DNA of 39,436 nt, from positions 1 through 39,436 of the forward strand of contig DASQSZ010000458.1 of the NCBI GenBank assembly GCA_035642125.1. The letters run 5' to 3'. A program made the position numbers and the translations under genes. Source of the DNA: CALAED01 sp937891035. Its GTDB lineage: Bacteria > Actinomycetota > Actinomycetes > Streptosporangiales > Streptosporangiaceae. Of this stretch, positions 22,588 to 32,162 are shown piece by piece. Every line of letters starts with the position of its first letter. The first letter of the stretch is position 1. The notes under the pieces were generated by a model. The model ran no database searches. It was not told the origin of the DNA and saw only the letters and a program-made list of their open reading frames with translations.

Positions 22588-25500
22588 GTGCGGGGTCGGG
22601 GTGCGCCGCTGGCCGCGCGCCGGGCGATGAGCGAGAAGGCGCTGTTCGCGGCCGCGTGCCTGACGACCCTGTTGGCGACCACGGTCCTGGTGGCGCTCGG
22701 CGGCTACACGCTGGCGGTCACCGACAGCGGCGCCCGCCGGACCCTGGCGCGCGCCCCGGCCGGCCAGCTCGAGACGCGGATCATCGCGCGGGCCACCGGC
22801 GCGACCTACGCCAAGACCGAACGGGCCGTCCGGACGGGCCTGGCCGGCGCCTACTCCGGGGTGCCGTTCACCGCCGCGGTCAGCGCCCGCGGCGACTCCT
22901 ACACCCTGCCGGGCCAGCGGCACGCCCGCCGCCCGCTGCTGACCACGTTCGCGATGTACGCGGGGATCGAGCGGCACGCGACCCTTCTGCGGGGAGCCTG
23001 GCCGCGGCCGCGGCCGCCGACCGCACCCGGCGGCATCGTCGAGGCCGCGCTGCCCGAGCCGGCGGCGCGGGCGATGAAGATGTCGGCGGGCGGCACCTAC
23101 ACGGTGCACAGCCGACTTGACGGGCGGGCCGCGCGGGTGCGGATCACCGGCCTGTTCACGGTGAACCGGGCCGACGACCCGTTCTGGTACGACGATCCGC
23201 TCGTCACGAGGGGCGTCCAGACGCTTTCCTACACCACCTTCGGCCCGCTGATCGTCGCCCCCGAGACGTTCGTCGGCGGGTTCGCGGCGACCGGCGTGAC
23301 GGTGCGCTGGCTGGTGCTGCCGGACGTGGACGCCATCAGGCCGAACCAGCTCGGCGGCCTCGCCGACCGGGTGGCCGGGCTCGGCGACCGGCTCGCGGCC
23401 GCCGACCCCGACGCGCAGCACATCGTGGCCACCGACTTTCCGCGGGTCCTGGCCCAGCTTGACCAGGCCGCTCTCGTCAGCCGGTCGACGATGGCCATAC
23501 CGCTGCTGCAGCTACTCGTGCTGTCCGGGTACGCGCTGTTGCTGCTGGGCCGCCTGCTGGCCGAACACCGCCGGATGGAGACCGCCGTGCTGCGGGCGCG
23601 CGGGGCTTCGCTGCGGCAGCTGTCGGGCTTGACCATTGGTGAGGCGGTCCTGCTCACCGCGCCCGCCATGGTGACGGCTCCGTTGCTGGCACCGGCGCTG
23701 CTGCGGCTGGCCGGGAAGGTGTCGATCATCAAGGACGCGGGCCTGCGGCTCGACTCCACGCCGGCGGCGACGTTGTGGGTGGCCGCCGTGCCGGCGGCCG
23801 CCGCATGTGCCGTCGCGCTTACCCTGCCGGCCCTGCACGGCGTCACCCGCTCGTACGTGGCGGCCAGAACGATACGGGGTCGCGGCGCCCGGCACGGGGC
23901 GTTGCAGCGGGCCGGCGCCGATCTCGCCCTGGCCCTCGTCGCCGCGCTTGGCGTCTGGCAGTTGGTCCGCTACGGCGGACCGGTGACCGAACAGGCCGGG
24001 ACGAGTGGGCAGGCGGGCGGCGCGCTCGGCATCGACCCGTTCATCGTGGCCGGACCCGCGCTGGCCCTGCTGGGCGGCGGAGCGCTGGTGCTGCGCATCG
24101 TGCCGATCGCCGCCCGCGCCGCCGAACGGGCGACGTCTCGGCGGGACGCCCTCGCCCCCGCGCTCGGTGCTTGGCAGGTCAGCCGGCGGCCGCTGCGCTA
24201 CGCCGGACCGGCGCTGCTGCTCGTGATGGCGATCGCCGTTGGCGTGCTCTCGGTGACCGCCGGGGTCACCTGGCGGCGCTCACAGCTCGACCAGGCGGAC
24301 TTCCAGGCGGGGGCGGACCTGCGCGTCACCCCGGCGCGGGACGCGGGCGCCGCCGCCCCGTTCGGCCAGGGTGCGGCGTTCGGCACGCTGCCCGGGGTAA
24401 GCGTGGCCGGCCCGGTGTTGCGTAAAACGTCGAGCGCGGGAGATCAGGAGGTGTCGCTGCTCGCGGTGGACGCGGCGAAGGCCGGCGCGCTGCTCAGGAC
24501 GCGTCCGACCACCGCTCCCCCGGGCGCCGCTCCCCCTGCCATCGCACCGCCCGGCCGGGCGGACCGGCTGGCGTTCGATGTGCGGATCGTCCCGCACGGA
24601 GCCCTCGGCGACCCCGGTCACGTCACGCGGGGCCGCTTGTTCGTCCTGCTGGTCGACGCGTTCGGCGTGGTCGCGAGGGTCGGGCTCGGCGGGGTCGGGC
24701 TCGGCGGCGTCCCCGGCGACGGCAGGTTCCACGTCCGGGACGCCGGCCTCGCCGCGCTCACCGGGCCGGGCGGGCGGCTCAGCGGGCCGATCGCGATCAG
24801 GGGCTTCCGCTACGACTACGCCGCGGACGCGGCATTGCCGCCGCTCACGCTGAGCCTGCGGGTGCGTGGCACACCGGGCCCGCCGGCCGCCGCCGAGCCC
24901 GGGTTGCGGCCACCGGCGGGCAACGCGTGGTCGAGCGCCTTTCGCCCCGCCGGCGGCGTCTCCCTCAGCGGCTCCGCGGGCGATGGGGACACCGGCGGCG
25001 CGGTCGTCCGGCCGGATGGGCGGTCGTTGACGGTCGAGCTGCCGAAGGTCGCGCCGGTGGGCGACCGCTTCGGGGGCCCGGTGGGCGCCCGCCTCACCGT
25101 CGTGCTCGGCCGCTCCGGCGAACGGCCGGCGGACAGCGCGCCGCCACTGCCCGGGATCATCAACGCCGAGTTGGCCCGTCGGGCGGGCGTCGGCGTCGGC
25201 GGGCGGCTCACCCTCACCGAGCCCTACGGCCCGCAGCCGGTCACCGTCGCGGGGATCGTCCCCGCGCTGCCGTCGACGTCGCCGAACGAGCCCGCCGCGC
25301 TCGTGGATTGGCGCGCCTACGCCGACCGCTCCACCGTCCTGACCGGCACCGAGACCGCGCCAACCGAATGGTGGCTGGCCACGGGCGGCGACACCGCGCC
25401 GGCCGTGCGGACGCTGGCGCGGCATCCGGCCTGGACGGCGGGGGTGGTCGACCGCATGGCGTTGCGCCGCGAGCTGCGCGACGCGCCGCTCGGCGCGGCG

Positions 25501-25926
25501 CTGCAGGGCGCGTTCGTCCTCGGCTTCCTCGCCGCATTGGGCTTGGCCGTCGTCGGCTTCGCGGTGAACGCGGCGGTGTCGGCCCGGGAGCGGCGCGCCG
25601 AGTTCGCCGTCCTGCGCGCGCTCGGCGTCAGCACCCGGCAGGTCTTCGGCATGCTGGGCGTCGAGCAGGTGTTCCTGGTGGTGCTCGGCCTGGTCGGCGG
25701 CCTGGCGCTGGGGCTCGTCATCGGGCACGTCGTGATCCCGCACACCGTGCTCACCGTACGGGCCACCGCGCCCTACCCGCCGGTGCGGCTGATCGTGCCG
25801 TGGCCTTCGATCATCGGCCTGCTCGCGGGGGTGCCGGTACTGCTCGCGGGCGTGTTCGCCCTGCTCGTCCGCTCGCTGCTGCGCCGTGGTCTCGGCTCCG
25901 CCACCCGGATCGGGGAGGATCGGTGA
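22588..25926 (+). CDS. Large FtsX/MacB-type ABC transporter permease (first)
   Basis: GTG 22588 with GGGGAG just upstream gives 1112 residues; ATG 22627 is an alternative start. An N-terminal transmembrane helix (LFAAACLTTLLATTVLVALGGY) is followed by a large extracytoplasmic domain. A first FtsX-like membrane unit spans residues about 305-560, with the cytoplasmic AVLRARGASLRQLSGL loop. A second extracytoplasmic domain follows. The last unit carries ERRAEFAVLRALGVSTRQVFGML, the typical coupling loop. Such permeases are mechanotransmission or lipoprotein/lipid-handling types rather than importers. There is unusual glycine/proline-rich low complexity (VGLGGVGLGGV, TTAPPGAAPPAIAPP) near the middle. 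It is the first gene of a four-gene coupled module. Confidence 0.88.
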   Translation: MRGRGAPLAARRAMSEKALFAAACLTTLLATTVLVALGGYTLAVTDSGARRTLARAPAGQLETRIIARATGATYAKTERAVRTGLAGAYSGVPFTAAVSARGDSYTLPGQRHARRPLLTTFAMYAGIERHATLLRGAWPRPRPPTAPGGIVEAALPEPAARAMKMSAGGTYTVHSRLDGRAARVRITGLFTVNRADDPFWYDDPLVTRGVQTLSYTTFGPLIVAPETFVGGFAATGVTVRWLVLPDVDAIRPNQLGGLADRVAGLGDRLAAADPDAQHIVATDFPRVLAQLDQAALVSRSTMAIPLLQLLVLSGYALLLLGRLLAEHRRMETAVLRARGASLRQLSGLTIGEAVLLTAPAMVTAPLLAPALLRLAGKVSIIKDAGLRLDSTPAATLWVAAVPAAAACAVALTLPALHGVTRSYVAARTIRGRGARHGALQRAGADLALALVAALGVWQLVRYGGPVTEQAGTSGQAGGALGIDPFIVAGPALALLGGGALVLRIVPIAARAAERATSRRDALAPALGAWQVSRRPLRYAGPALLLVMAIAVGVLSVTAGVTWRRSQLDQADFQAGADLRVTPARDAGAAAPFGQGAAFGTLPGVSVAGPVLRKTSSAGDQEVSLLAVDAAKAGALLRTRPTTAPPGAAPPAIAPPGRADRLAFDVRIVPHGALGDPGHVTRGRLFVLLVDAFGVVARVGLGGVGLGGVPGDGRFHVRDAGLAALTGPGGRLSGPIAIRGFRYDYAADAALPPLTLSLRVRGTPGPPAAAEPGLRPPAGNAWSSAFRPAGGVSLSGSAGDGDTGGAVVRPDGRSLTVELPKVAPVGDRFGGPVGARLTVVLGRSGERPADSAPPLPGIINAELARRAGVGVGGRLTLTEPYGPQPVTVAGIVPALPSTSPNEPAALVDWRAYADRSTVLTGTETAPTEWWLATGGDTAPAVRTLARHPAWTAGVVDRMALRRELRDAPLGAALQGAFVLGFLAALGLAVVGFAVNAAVSARERRAEFAVLRALGVSTRQVFGMLGVEQVFLVVLGLVGGLALGLVIGHVVIPHTVLTVRATAPYPPVRLIVPWPSIIGLLAGVPVLLAGVFALLVRSLLRRGLGSATRIGEDR

Positions 25927-28583
25927 CGTCCCTGCTCGCCGTCGTGCGCACGGTCCGCGCGGAACGCGCCATCTTCGCCGCGCTCGGCCTCATCGTCCTC
26001 CTCACCACCTTTCTCGTCGCCGTGGTCCCCCCGCTGCTCACCGGCCGCTACGACGCGGCGGCGCGCGAGGCCGCGGCCGGCCCGGCACCGGCCGCCCGCG
26101 ACGTGACGCTTACCTCGCTCAGCGCGAGCCGGGCCAGCCCGCCGCCGGCCACCCGGCTCGACATCGGCCTGCGCCAGGCCGCGGACCAGTTCGACAACCT
26201 GACCCCGGACGACCTGCGCGCCGTCACCGGCCCCTTCGAGTACAACGTCGTCACCCGGGCGGCGCCGCTGCCGACGGGCGCGGGCACCCACCCGGAGCGG
26301 CCGGACCAAAGCCGGCGGCTGCTGCTCGAGTGGGATCCCGGCGTGGCCGGCCGCGTCCGCTACCTCGTCGGCCGCCCGCCGCGCAACCCGGTCCCCCGGG
26401 CTCCCGGCCCGCCGGTCTTCGAGGTCGGCCTGGACGCCACGTCCGCGGCGGCGCTGCGCGTCCGCCCGGGCGCCGAGATGCCCTTGACCTTCGGCACCGG
26501 GCCGGTCGTCGTGCGCGTCACCGGTCTGTATCGCCCACTTGCCGCGGGCGATCGCTACTGGCCGGCGCGGCCCGGACTGACCGGCCCGATCGTGAGTCGG
26601 GACCGGGAGGGCACGATCTACACCGGAGTCGGGGTGCTGGACGCGGCGGGCTATGAGGCGGTCTATAGCCATACCGACGCGTCGCTCTATATCACCTGGC
26701 GGCGTCCCGTCCGACCCGAGGCCTTCACCGCGAGCCGCGTCGACGGGGTGGTCGATGCCCTTACCCGGTTCGGACTGGGCGGGGCTGAGCTGCAAGTGCG
26801 GGTCGAAAGCGGGCTGACCCCCGCGCTGACCGAATTCCGCGGCCAGCTGCGGACGGCTCAGGCGGTGCTGTCGCTCGCGCTCACCGAACTTTTCGCTGTG
26901 GCGTTCGGCGTGCTCGCGCTCGTGTGCCGGCTGCTGACCGAGCGGTTGCGCGCCCACCTGGCGACCATGCGCGCCCGTGGGGCGTCCCTGACCCAGCTGG
27001 GGGCCGGCGTCGCCGTCGCGGTCGCCGTCGTGGCGCTGCCCGCAGCCGCCGTGGGGTACGGGACGGCGGCGGCGTCGACGACGCCGGGTCCGACCGCGCT
27101 GCCCGGCGCGCTCGCCGTGCTCGCCGTGGCCACGTTGCTGCCCGTCGCGCTCGTCGGCTGGGCGCACGGCCGGGCCGGCCGGGGGGGCAAGCCCGGGCGA
27201 TCCGACCTGGTCCTGGGGCGCGTCACCCCGCGCAGGTTCGTGCTTGAGGCGCTGGCCGTGGCGCTGACCGTCGCCGGGGTGTTCGCGCTGCGCTCGCGCG
27301 GCCTGACTACGGACGCGGCGACGGCGGGCACCGATCCCTTCCTGACGATGGTGCCCGTACTGCTCGGGTGCGCCGCCGGTCTGGTGACGCTGCGCGGCTA
27401 CCCGTATCCGCTGCGGCTGATCGCCCGGATCACCGCGCGTGGCCGCTCGGCGGTCTCGTTCGTCGGCGTCGCACGCGCCTCCCGCCAGGGCACCGTCGCC
27501 GTCCTGCCCATGATCGTTCTGCTGCTCGCCACGGCGGTCGCCGGCTTCACCAGCGTGATCGACTCCGAGCTGCGGCGGGCCCAGGAGCGCTCGGCGTGGA
27601 TGACGGCCGGCGCCGAGGCGCGAGTCGACGGCCTGCGACTGCACGTCGACGGCGCCGAGCGCGTCCGGCGGGTGGCGGGCGTACGCGACGTCGCGGCGGC
27701 GCGCTTCGTTGACAGCGGCTCCATCGGCTCGCCGGCGGACTTGGTCGACGTCACGATCGTGGCCGTCGATCTGGCCGCCTATCGGCGCGTCGTGACCGGC
27801 AGCCCGATCGAGCTCCCGGCGCTGTCGCCGGCCGCGGGATCGGCCGTGCCCGCGTTGCTGTCGCCCGGGCTGGCCCGCCGGCTCGGAGCCGGACCCGGAC
27901 CGTACACCGCCACCGGGGCCGGCATCCCCGACCTGACCATCCGCCCGGCGGGCACGATCGACGGTTTTTCCGGTGCCGGCGGTGAGGTCGTGGTCGTGCC
28001 GTACCAGGCGCTGGGCCCGCACGCGGTGCCGACAGCGCTCTTCGTCAGCGGCACGAACATCGACCATGCCGCCCTGCGCGGCGCGGCCGGCGGCGACGCC
28101 GTGGTGACGACGCGCGCCGCCGTCCTCGACCGGCTGACCGGCGCCCCGATGGTGGGCCTGATGCGCACGGCGTTCGGCGTGGGCGCGCTCGTCGTGGCCG
28201 GGTACGCCACGCTCGCCATCGTGCTCGCGTTGATCATCGGGTCGAGCGGACGCGGCCAGACCGTGTCGTACCTGCGCACGCTCGGGCTCAGCCGCGGCCA
28301 GGCGCGACGACTCGCGATCACCGAGGTCGGCCCGGCGCTGGCCTGCGCCGCGGTGGCCGGATGGGTGGTCGGTCTTTTGCTGCCGCGGGTGGTGGGCCCG
28401 GCCATCGATCTTCGGCCGTACACGGGCGGGCTGCCCGCCACCGGCTTCGCGCCCGATCCGCTCACGACCGCCGCGCTCGCCGCCGGGCTGGTCGCGTTCG
28501 GCGGGCTGGCCATCGTCGTCGACGCGATGATCAGCAGTCGCCGGCGGCTCGGCGGCACGCTCAGAATGGGGGCTCAGCCATGA
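25923..28583 (+). CDS. FtsX-type ABC transporter permease (second)
   Basis: The 886-residue protein begins at GTG 25923, overlapping the previous stop (GTGA). An N-terminal helix (IFAALGLIVLLTTFLVAVVPPLL), a long outer domain, a central membrane unit with LLTERLRAHLATMRARGASLTQLG near residues 335-360, another outer domain, and a C-terminal unit with GQTVSYLRTLGLSRGQARRLAITEVG make the same two-unit design as the previous gene. The sequence is clearly different. The pair therefore probably forms a heterodimeric permease. The substrate is unknown. The 3' end overlaps the first ATPase (ATGA). Confidence 0.88.
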   Translation: MTSLLAVVRTVRAERAIFAALGLIVLLTTFLVAVVPPLLTGRYDAAAREAAAGPAPAARDVTLTSLSASRASPPPATRLDIGLRQAADQFDNLTPDDLRAVTGPFEYNVVTRAAPLPTGAGTHPERPDQSRRLLLEWDPGVAGRVRYLVGRPPRNPVPRAPGPPVFEVGLDATSAAALRVRPGAEMPLTFGTGPVVVRVTGLYRPLAAGDRYWPARPGLTGPIVSRDREGTIYTGVGVLDAAGYEAVYSHTDASLYITWRRPVRPEAFTASRVDGVVDALTRFGLGGAELQVRVESGLTPALTEFRGQLRTAQAVLSLALTELFAVAFGVLALVCRLLTERLRAHLATMRARGASLTQLGAGVAVAVAVVALPAAAVGYGTAAASTTPGPTALPGALAVLAVATLLPVALVGWAHGRAGRGGKPGRSDLVLGRVTPRRFVLEALAVALTVAGVFALRSRGLTTDAATAGTDPFLTMVPVLLGCAAGLVTLRGYPYPLRLIARITARGRSAVSFVGVARASRQGTVAVLPMIVLLLATAVAGFTSVIDSELRRAQERSAWMTAGAEARVDGLRLHVDGAERVRRVAGVRDVAAARFVDSGSIGSPADLVDVTIVAVDLAAYRRVVTGSPIELPALSPAAGSAVPALLSPGLARRLGAGPGPYTATGAGIPDLTIRPAGTIDGFSGAGGEVVVVPYQALGPHAVPTALFVSGTNIDHAALRGAAGGDAVVTTRAAVLDRLTGAPMVGLMRTAFGVGALVVAGYATLAIVLALIIGSSGRGQTVSYLRTLGLSRGQARRLAITEVGPALACAAVAGWVVGLLLPRVVGPAIDLRPYTGGLPATGFAPDPLTTAALAAGLVAFGGLAIVVDAMISSRRRLGGTLRMGAQP

Positions 28584-29590
28584 CCGGGAAAACCACCACC
28601 GAGGAAGCATTGGAAGCGACGGACGCCGTCGGCCTCGCCGAGATGGAGCGCCGCGCGGCCGGCCGCACACCCGCCTACGGCGCGGACGCCCATATCGTCT
28701 GCGACAACCTTGTGCGGATCTACAAGACCGACGGCGTCGAGGTCGTCGCGCTCCAGGGCCTCGACCTGCTCGTCGAGCAAGGTGAGATGGTCGCCATCGT
28801 GGGCGCGTCCGGCTCGGGCAAGTCGACGCTGCTCAACATCTTGTCCGGGCACGACGTGCCCACCGCCGGGCTGGCCCGGGTGGCCGGGGCCGACCTGCTG
28901 TCGCTGTCGGCCCGGCAGCGGCTGCGCTTTCGCCGCGAGCTGGTCGGGTTCGTCTGGCAGCAGGCGGCGCGCAACCTGCTCCCCTACCTGACGGCGGCGC
29001 AGAACGTCGAGCTGCCGATGCGGCTGCGCGGCGCCAAGGCGCGAGCGCGGCGGGTGCGCGCCGACGAACTGCTCGAGTTGATGGGCGTCGGTCATTGTGC
29101 CGGGCGGCTGCCGAGGGAGATGGCCGGTGGGGAGCAGCAGCGGACCGCGGTCGCCGTCGCGGTCGCCAACGCGCCCCAGGTCCTGCTGGCCGACGAGCCG
29201 ACGGGCGAGCTCGACACCGCCACGTCGGCGGAGGTCTTCGCGGCGCTGCGCGGCGCCAACCGCGAGCTCGGCGTGACGGCCGTCATCGTGACGCACGACC
29301 CGCAGGTGGCCGAGCAGGTCGACCGGACGATCGGCATCCGCGACGGCCGCACGAGCAGCGAAGTCGTCCGGCGCACGCTGCGCGACGAGGCGGGTCGCGA
29401 ACGGATCGTCGCCGAGGAGTACGCCGTGCTCGACCGGGCCGGGCGGCTACAGCTCCCGCGGGCGTTCACCGGCGAGCTCGGCATGAAGGACCGGGTGCGC
29501 CTCGCGCTCGAACCCGACCACATCGGCGTCTGGGCCGATCGCGCGGGCGCTGCCGACCGGCCGGACCGGGCGGAGGAGCGAGATGACTGA
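28580..29590 (+). CDS. ABC transporter ATP-binding protein with degenerate signature motif
   Basis: The 336-residue ATPase has an N-terminal extension of about 35 residues, then Walker A VGASGSGKST near 73, a Q-loop (FVWQQ), a signature region reading MAGGEQQRTAVA instead of LSGGQ, Walker B VLLADEPTGELD, and the H-loop IVTHDP. After the core comes about 80 residues ending in an ADRPDRAEERDD low-complexity tail. It belongs to the MacB/LolD-like group. The weak signature suggests a heterodimer with one degenerate nucleotide site, paired with the next gene. ATG 28580 overlaps the permease stop. Confidence 0.92.
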   Translation: MTGKTTTEEALEATDAVGLAEMERRAAGRTPAYGADAHIVCDNLVRIYKTDGVEVVALQGLDLLVEQGEMVAIVGASGSGKSTLLNILSGHDVPTAGLARVAGADLLSLSARQRLRFRRELVGFVWQQAARNLLPYLTAAQNVELPMRLRGAKARARRVRADELLELMGVGHCAGRLPREMAGGEQQRTAVAVAVANAPQVLLADEPTGELDTATSAEVFAALRGANRELGVTAVIVTHDPQVAEQVDRTIGIRDGRTSSEVVRRTLRDEAGRERIVAEEYAVLDRAGRLQLPRAFTGELGMKDRVRLALEPDHIGVWADRAGAADRPDRAEERDD

Positions 29591-30296
29591 GCCGGCCATC
29601 GCCGTAGCCGGGCTCACCAAGACCTACCGGACCGGGCGGATCGAGGTGCCGGCGCTGCGGGAGGTGTCGTTCGAGGTACCGCCCGGGCAGCTCGCGGTGG
29701 TCAAGGGCAGGTCCGGCTCCGGCAAAACGACGCTGCTTAACCTGATCGGCGGGCTCGACGCCCCGGACGCCGGCCGCGTCGAGGTGGCCGGGCGCACGGT
29801 GACCGACCTCGGCGAGGCCGAACAGCTGCGGCTGCGGCGCGAGACCATCGGCTTCGTCTTCCAGTCATTCGGGCTGATCCCCGTGCTGTCGGCCGCCGAG
29901 AACGTCGGGGTACCGCTGCGGCTGACCCGGATGTCCCCGCGCGCCCGCGAGGAGCGGGTCCGGGTGTTGCTCGCCCTCGTCGGCCTGGCCGACCACGCCG
30001 GTCAGCGTTCCTACGAGCTGTCCGGCGGCCAGCAGCAGCGCGTGGCGATCGCCCGGGCGCTGGCCAACCGGCCGCGCCTGCTCATCGCCGACGAGCCGAC
30101 CGGTCAGCTCGACTCCGAAACCGCCCAATCGATCATGCGCCTGATCAGCGCCGTGGTCCGCGACCAAAAGGTCACAGCGCTGGTCGCGACCCACGACCCG
30201 GTGCTGATCGGGCATGCCGACCGGGTGCTCGAACTGCACGACGGCGCCCTCATCGCCGACAATCCGGTCACGCCGCAGGCCACCGGCCAAAGATGA
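29583..30296 (+). CDS. ABC transporter ATP-binding protein, LolD/MacB type
   Basis: This 237-residue ATPase has a complete motif set: Walker A VKGRSGSGKTT near 38, Q-loop VFQSFGLIPVLSAAENV, canonical signature LSGGQQQRVAIARAL, Walker B LLIADEPTGQLD and H-loop VATHDP. It overlaps the preceding ATPase by eight bases and ends the four-gene module. Together with the two large permeases it probably forms one transporter that uses ATP hydrolysis to move or release a cell-envelope substrate. Its link to the peptide cluster 14 kb away is not shown. Confidence 0.94.
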   Translation: MTEPAIAVAGLTKTYRTGRIEVPALREVSFEVPPGQLAVVKGRSGSGKTTLLNLIGGLDAPDAGRVEVAGRTVTDLGEAEQLRLRRETIGFVFQSFGLIPVLSAAENVGVPLRLTRMSPRAREERVRVLLALVGLADHAGQRSYELSGGQQQRVAIARALANRPRLLIADEPTGQLDSETAQSIMRLISAVVRDQKVTALVATHDPVLIGHADRVLELHDGALIADNPVTPQATGQR

Positions 30297-30528
30297 GCGC
30301 GCCCGCCCGCTTGCTGCTTTCTTCGTCAACGACCCAGATGATCTCGCGTGTGGCTCTTGACACTCCGCTCCCCGCACATAAGCACAAGCCCGCTCCTGGG
30401 GATTGATTAGCCCTGTCGCCACCCGGACATGGGCCGGGCACTGGTAAGCACCGCACGCAGCTGGCCCGGCGGACCAGGCCTGAACCGCCCCTCGGGCCAC
30501 GTTGATCTACTGTTTAACTATATGGTAC

Positions 30529-30541
30529 ATATGGCCGTACA
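30529..30541 (+). promoter_or_regulatory. Proposed GntR operator, site A
   Basis: ATATGGCCGTACA, identical over 13 bases to site B (37207-37219), overlaps the predicted -10 region of the aldehyde dehydrogenase operon. A second half-like TATGGTACA lies immediately upstream at 30521-30529. The position fits repression by the GntR-family protein encoded at 34974-35708. Confidence 0.55.
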
Positions 30542-30588
30542 AATCTGCTCAGGAAGCTCAAGTTGGTGGCCAAATGGGGAGCACACAC

Positions 30589-30603
30589 GGCAGGTCTTCG
30601 CGG
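30589..30603 (+). promoter_or_regulatory. Shared leader element, copy 1
   Basis: GGCAGGTCTTCGCGG matches 14 of 15 bases with the element at 37241-37255. Both lie in untranslated leaders of about 195 bases downstream of the operator motif. Function is unknown; it could be a second protein site or part of an RNA structure. Confidence 0.35.
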
Positions 30604-30734
30604 TGCCCGTGCCCGGCTTCGCCTGCAAGATCGACCAGCTACAGGCGTTCGCGGGGTCCGGCGCCCGAGACGCCCGACTTCCGGCCCCGCCGCACGGGCC
30701 GCCCGGCACCGCCCACCCAACCCAGGAGGCTCCA

Positions 30735-32162
30735 ATGACTCAGCCCGCCGTCGTCAACGGCGATCTGATCATGGACGGTGAGACTCTCGACGTCCTTGAT
30801 CCTTCGACCGGGAATCTTCTGGACCGTACGATCCGTGGCACCTTCGAGCACATCGACGCCGCCGTCGATGCCGCTCGTGCGGCTACCGAAGGCTGGAGGC
30901 ACACGCCGTACGCGAGGCGATCGCAGATCCTGCGGCGCGTCGCGGAGCTGCTGCGCCGCGATCGTGAGCAGCTCGCCCTGCTCGAAAGCCGCGACACCGG
31001 CAAACCTCTCACGCAGGCCCGCGCGGACGCCGACGTTGCATCCCGATACTTCGAGTTCTACGCCAACGTCATGGAGGCCTACTTCGGGCATAGTCCTCCC
31101 GCGAACGACGACATCATCGCGTACACCCGCCATGTACCGTTCGGGGTCACCGGGCACATCATCCCGTGGAACTACCCGCTTCAGATCGGCTGCCGGACGC
31201 TCGCACCGGCCATCGCAGTCGGAAACTGCGCAGTCGTGAAGCCCGCCGAGAACGCACCACTCTCGGTGATCAAGATCGCTCAGCTGGCGCTTGAGGCCGG
31301 CGTGCCACCCGGTGTCATCAACGTCGTCCCTGGCCTCGGAAGCGAGGCAGGTGCCGCCCTGGCAGGGCACAAAGGAATCGACCATCTCTCCTTCACCGGT
31401 TCGGTTTCGGTCGGCGCGAGCGTCGCCAAGGCGGCCGCAGACAACGTCGTCCCGGTGGCATTGGAGCTCGGCGGCAAGTCCCCCAACATCGTCTTTCCCG
31501 ACGCCGATCTCGAGCAGGCCCTTCCGGTCATCGTCAAGTCGATGATCCAGAACGCCGGTCAGACATGTTCGGCGGGCTCCCGCCTCCTCGTGCAGGAGGA
31601 CGCCCGAGACGCCGTGATCTCCGGGCTTGCCCAGCTCCTGGCCGATCTGTCCATCGGCGCCGGCCCGGACGACCCGGATCTCGGTCCCTTGATCTCCGCC
31701 AAGCAGCGGGACCATGTGACGCATATGGTCGCCCGTGCCGTCGACGCGGGGTTCACTCAAGTCGTGGGCCCCGGCAACGTAACGGTCCCAGACAAGGGCT
31801 TCTTCTTTCCGCCCACCCTCCTCGACGACGTCGATCCTGCCGCGGAGATCGCCTGTCAGGAGGCATTTGGGCCGGTCGTGGCCGCAACCACGTTCAGCAC
31901 GGTGGATGACGCCATCTCCCTTGCGAACGGGACAGACTACGGACTCATCGCAGCGGTGTGGACGAAGAACCTCGACACCGCCCACCTGCTGGCCGAGGAA
32001 GTCCACGCCGGCCAGGTGTACCTCAACACCTACGGCGCCGGCGGTGGTGTGGAACACGCCTTCGGAGGCGTCAAGAAGTCCGGATATGGCCGGGAGAAGG
32101 GGGTGGAGGCGCTCGATGCCTTCTCCCAGACCAAGTCCGTTGTTCTGAAGATCACGCGATGA
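30735..32162 (+). CDS. NAD(P)-dependent aldehyde dehydrogenase (betaine-aldehyde dehydrogenase-like)
   Basis: ATG 30735 follows AGGAGG; the open extension upstream is leader. The 475-residue enzyme has the conserved set: IPWNYP (N146), VVKPAENAPLS, GINxVPG-like INVVPG, FTGSVSVG, general base E244 in LELGGKSPN, catalytic C278 in QNAGQTCSAGSR, EEVHAGQVYLNTYG and GGVKKSGYGREKG. It oxidises an aldehyde to a carboxylate in the cytoplasm. It heads an operon with a CoA-transferase and a ThDP enzyme. The ThDP enzyme could supply the aldehyde by decarboxylating an oxo acid, and the CoA-transferase could activate the acid formed. Confidence 0.95.
   Translation: MTQPAVVNGDLIMDGETLDVLDPSTGNLLDRTIRGTFEHIDAAVDAARAATEGWRHTPYARRSQILRRVAELLRRDREQLALLESRDTGKPLTQARADADVASRYFEFYANVMEAYFGHSPPANDDIIAYTRHVPFGVTGHIIPWNYPLQIGCRTLAPAIAVGNCAVVKPAENAPLSVIKIAQLALEAGVPPGVINVVPGLGSEAGAALAGHKGIDHLSFTGSVSVGASVAKAAADNVVPVALELGGKSPNIVFPDADLEQALPVIVKSMIQNAGQTCSAGSRLLVQEDARDAVISGLAQLLADLSIGAGPDDPDLGPLISAKQRDHVTHMVARAVDAGFTQVVGPGNVTVPDKGFFFPPTLLDDVDPAAEIACQEAFGPVVAATTFSTVDDAISLANGTDYGLIAAVWTKNLDTAHLLAEEVHAGQVYLNTYGAGGGVEHAFGGVKKSGYGREKGVEALDAFSQTKSVVLKITR

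Larger units (their letters stand above)
30297..30734 (+). promoter_or_regulatory. Intergenic region and long leader of the aldehyde dehydrogenase operon
   Basis: This 438-base stretch has no supported gene. It contains a plausible promoter (TTGATC at 30502, 18-base spacer, TACATA at 30526) overlapped by the GGCCGTACA operator motif. A leader of about 195 bases follows, containing a short sequence shared with the leader at 37241. No clear hairpin terminator for the ABC module is visible. Confidence 0.5.

Noticed and set aside
30429..30734. N-terminal extension of the aldehyde dehydrogenase
   Set aside because: ATG 30735 has AGGAGG and matches family N-termini; the extension is low-complexity leader sequence containing the promoter.
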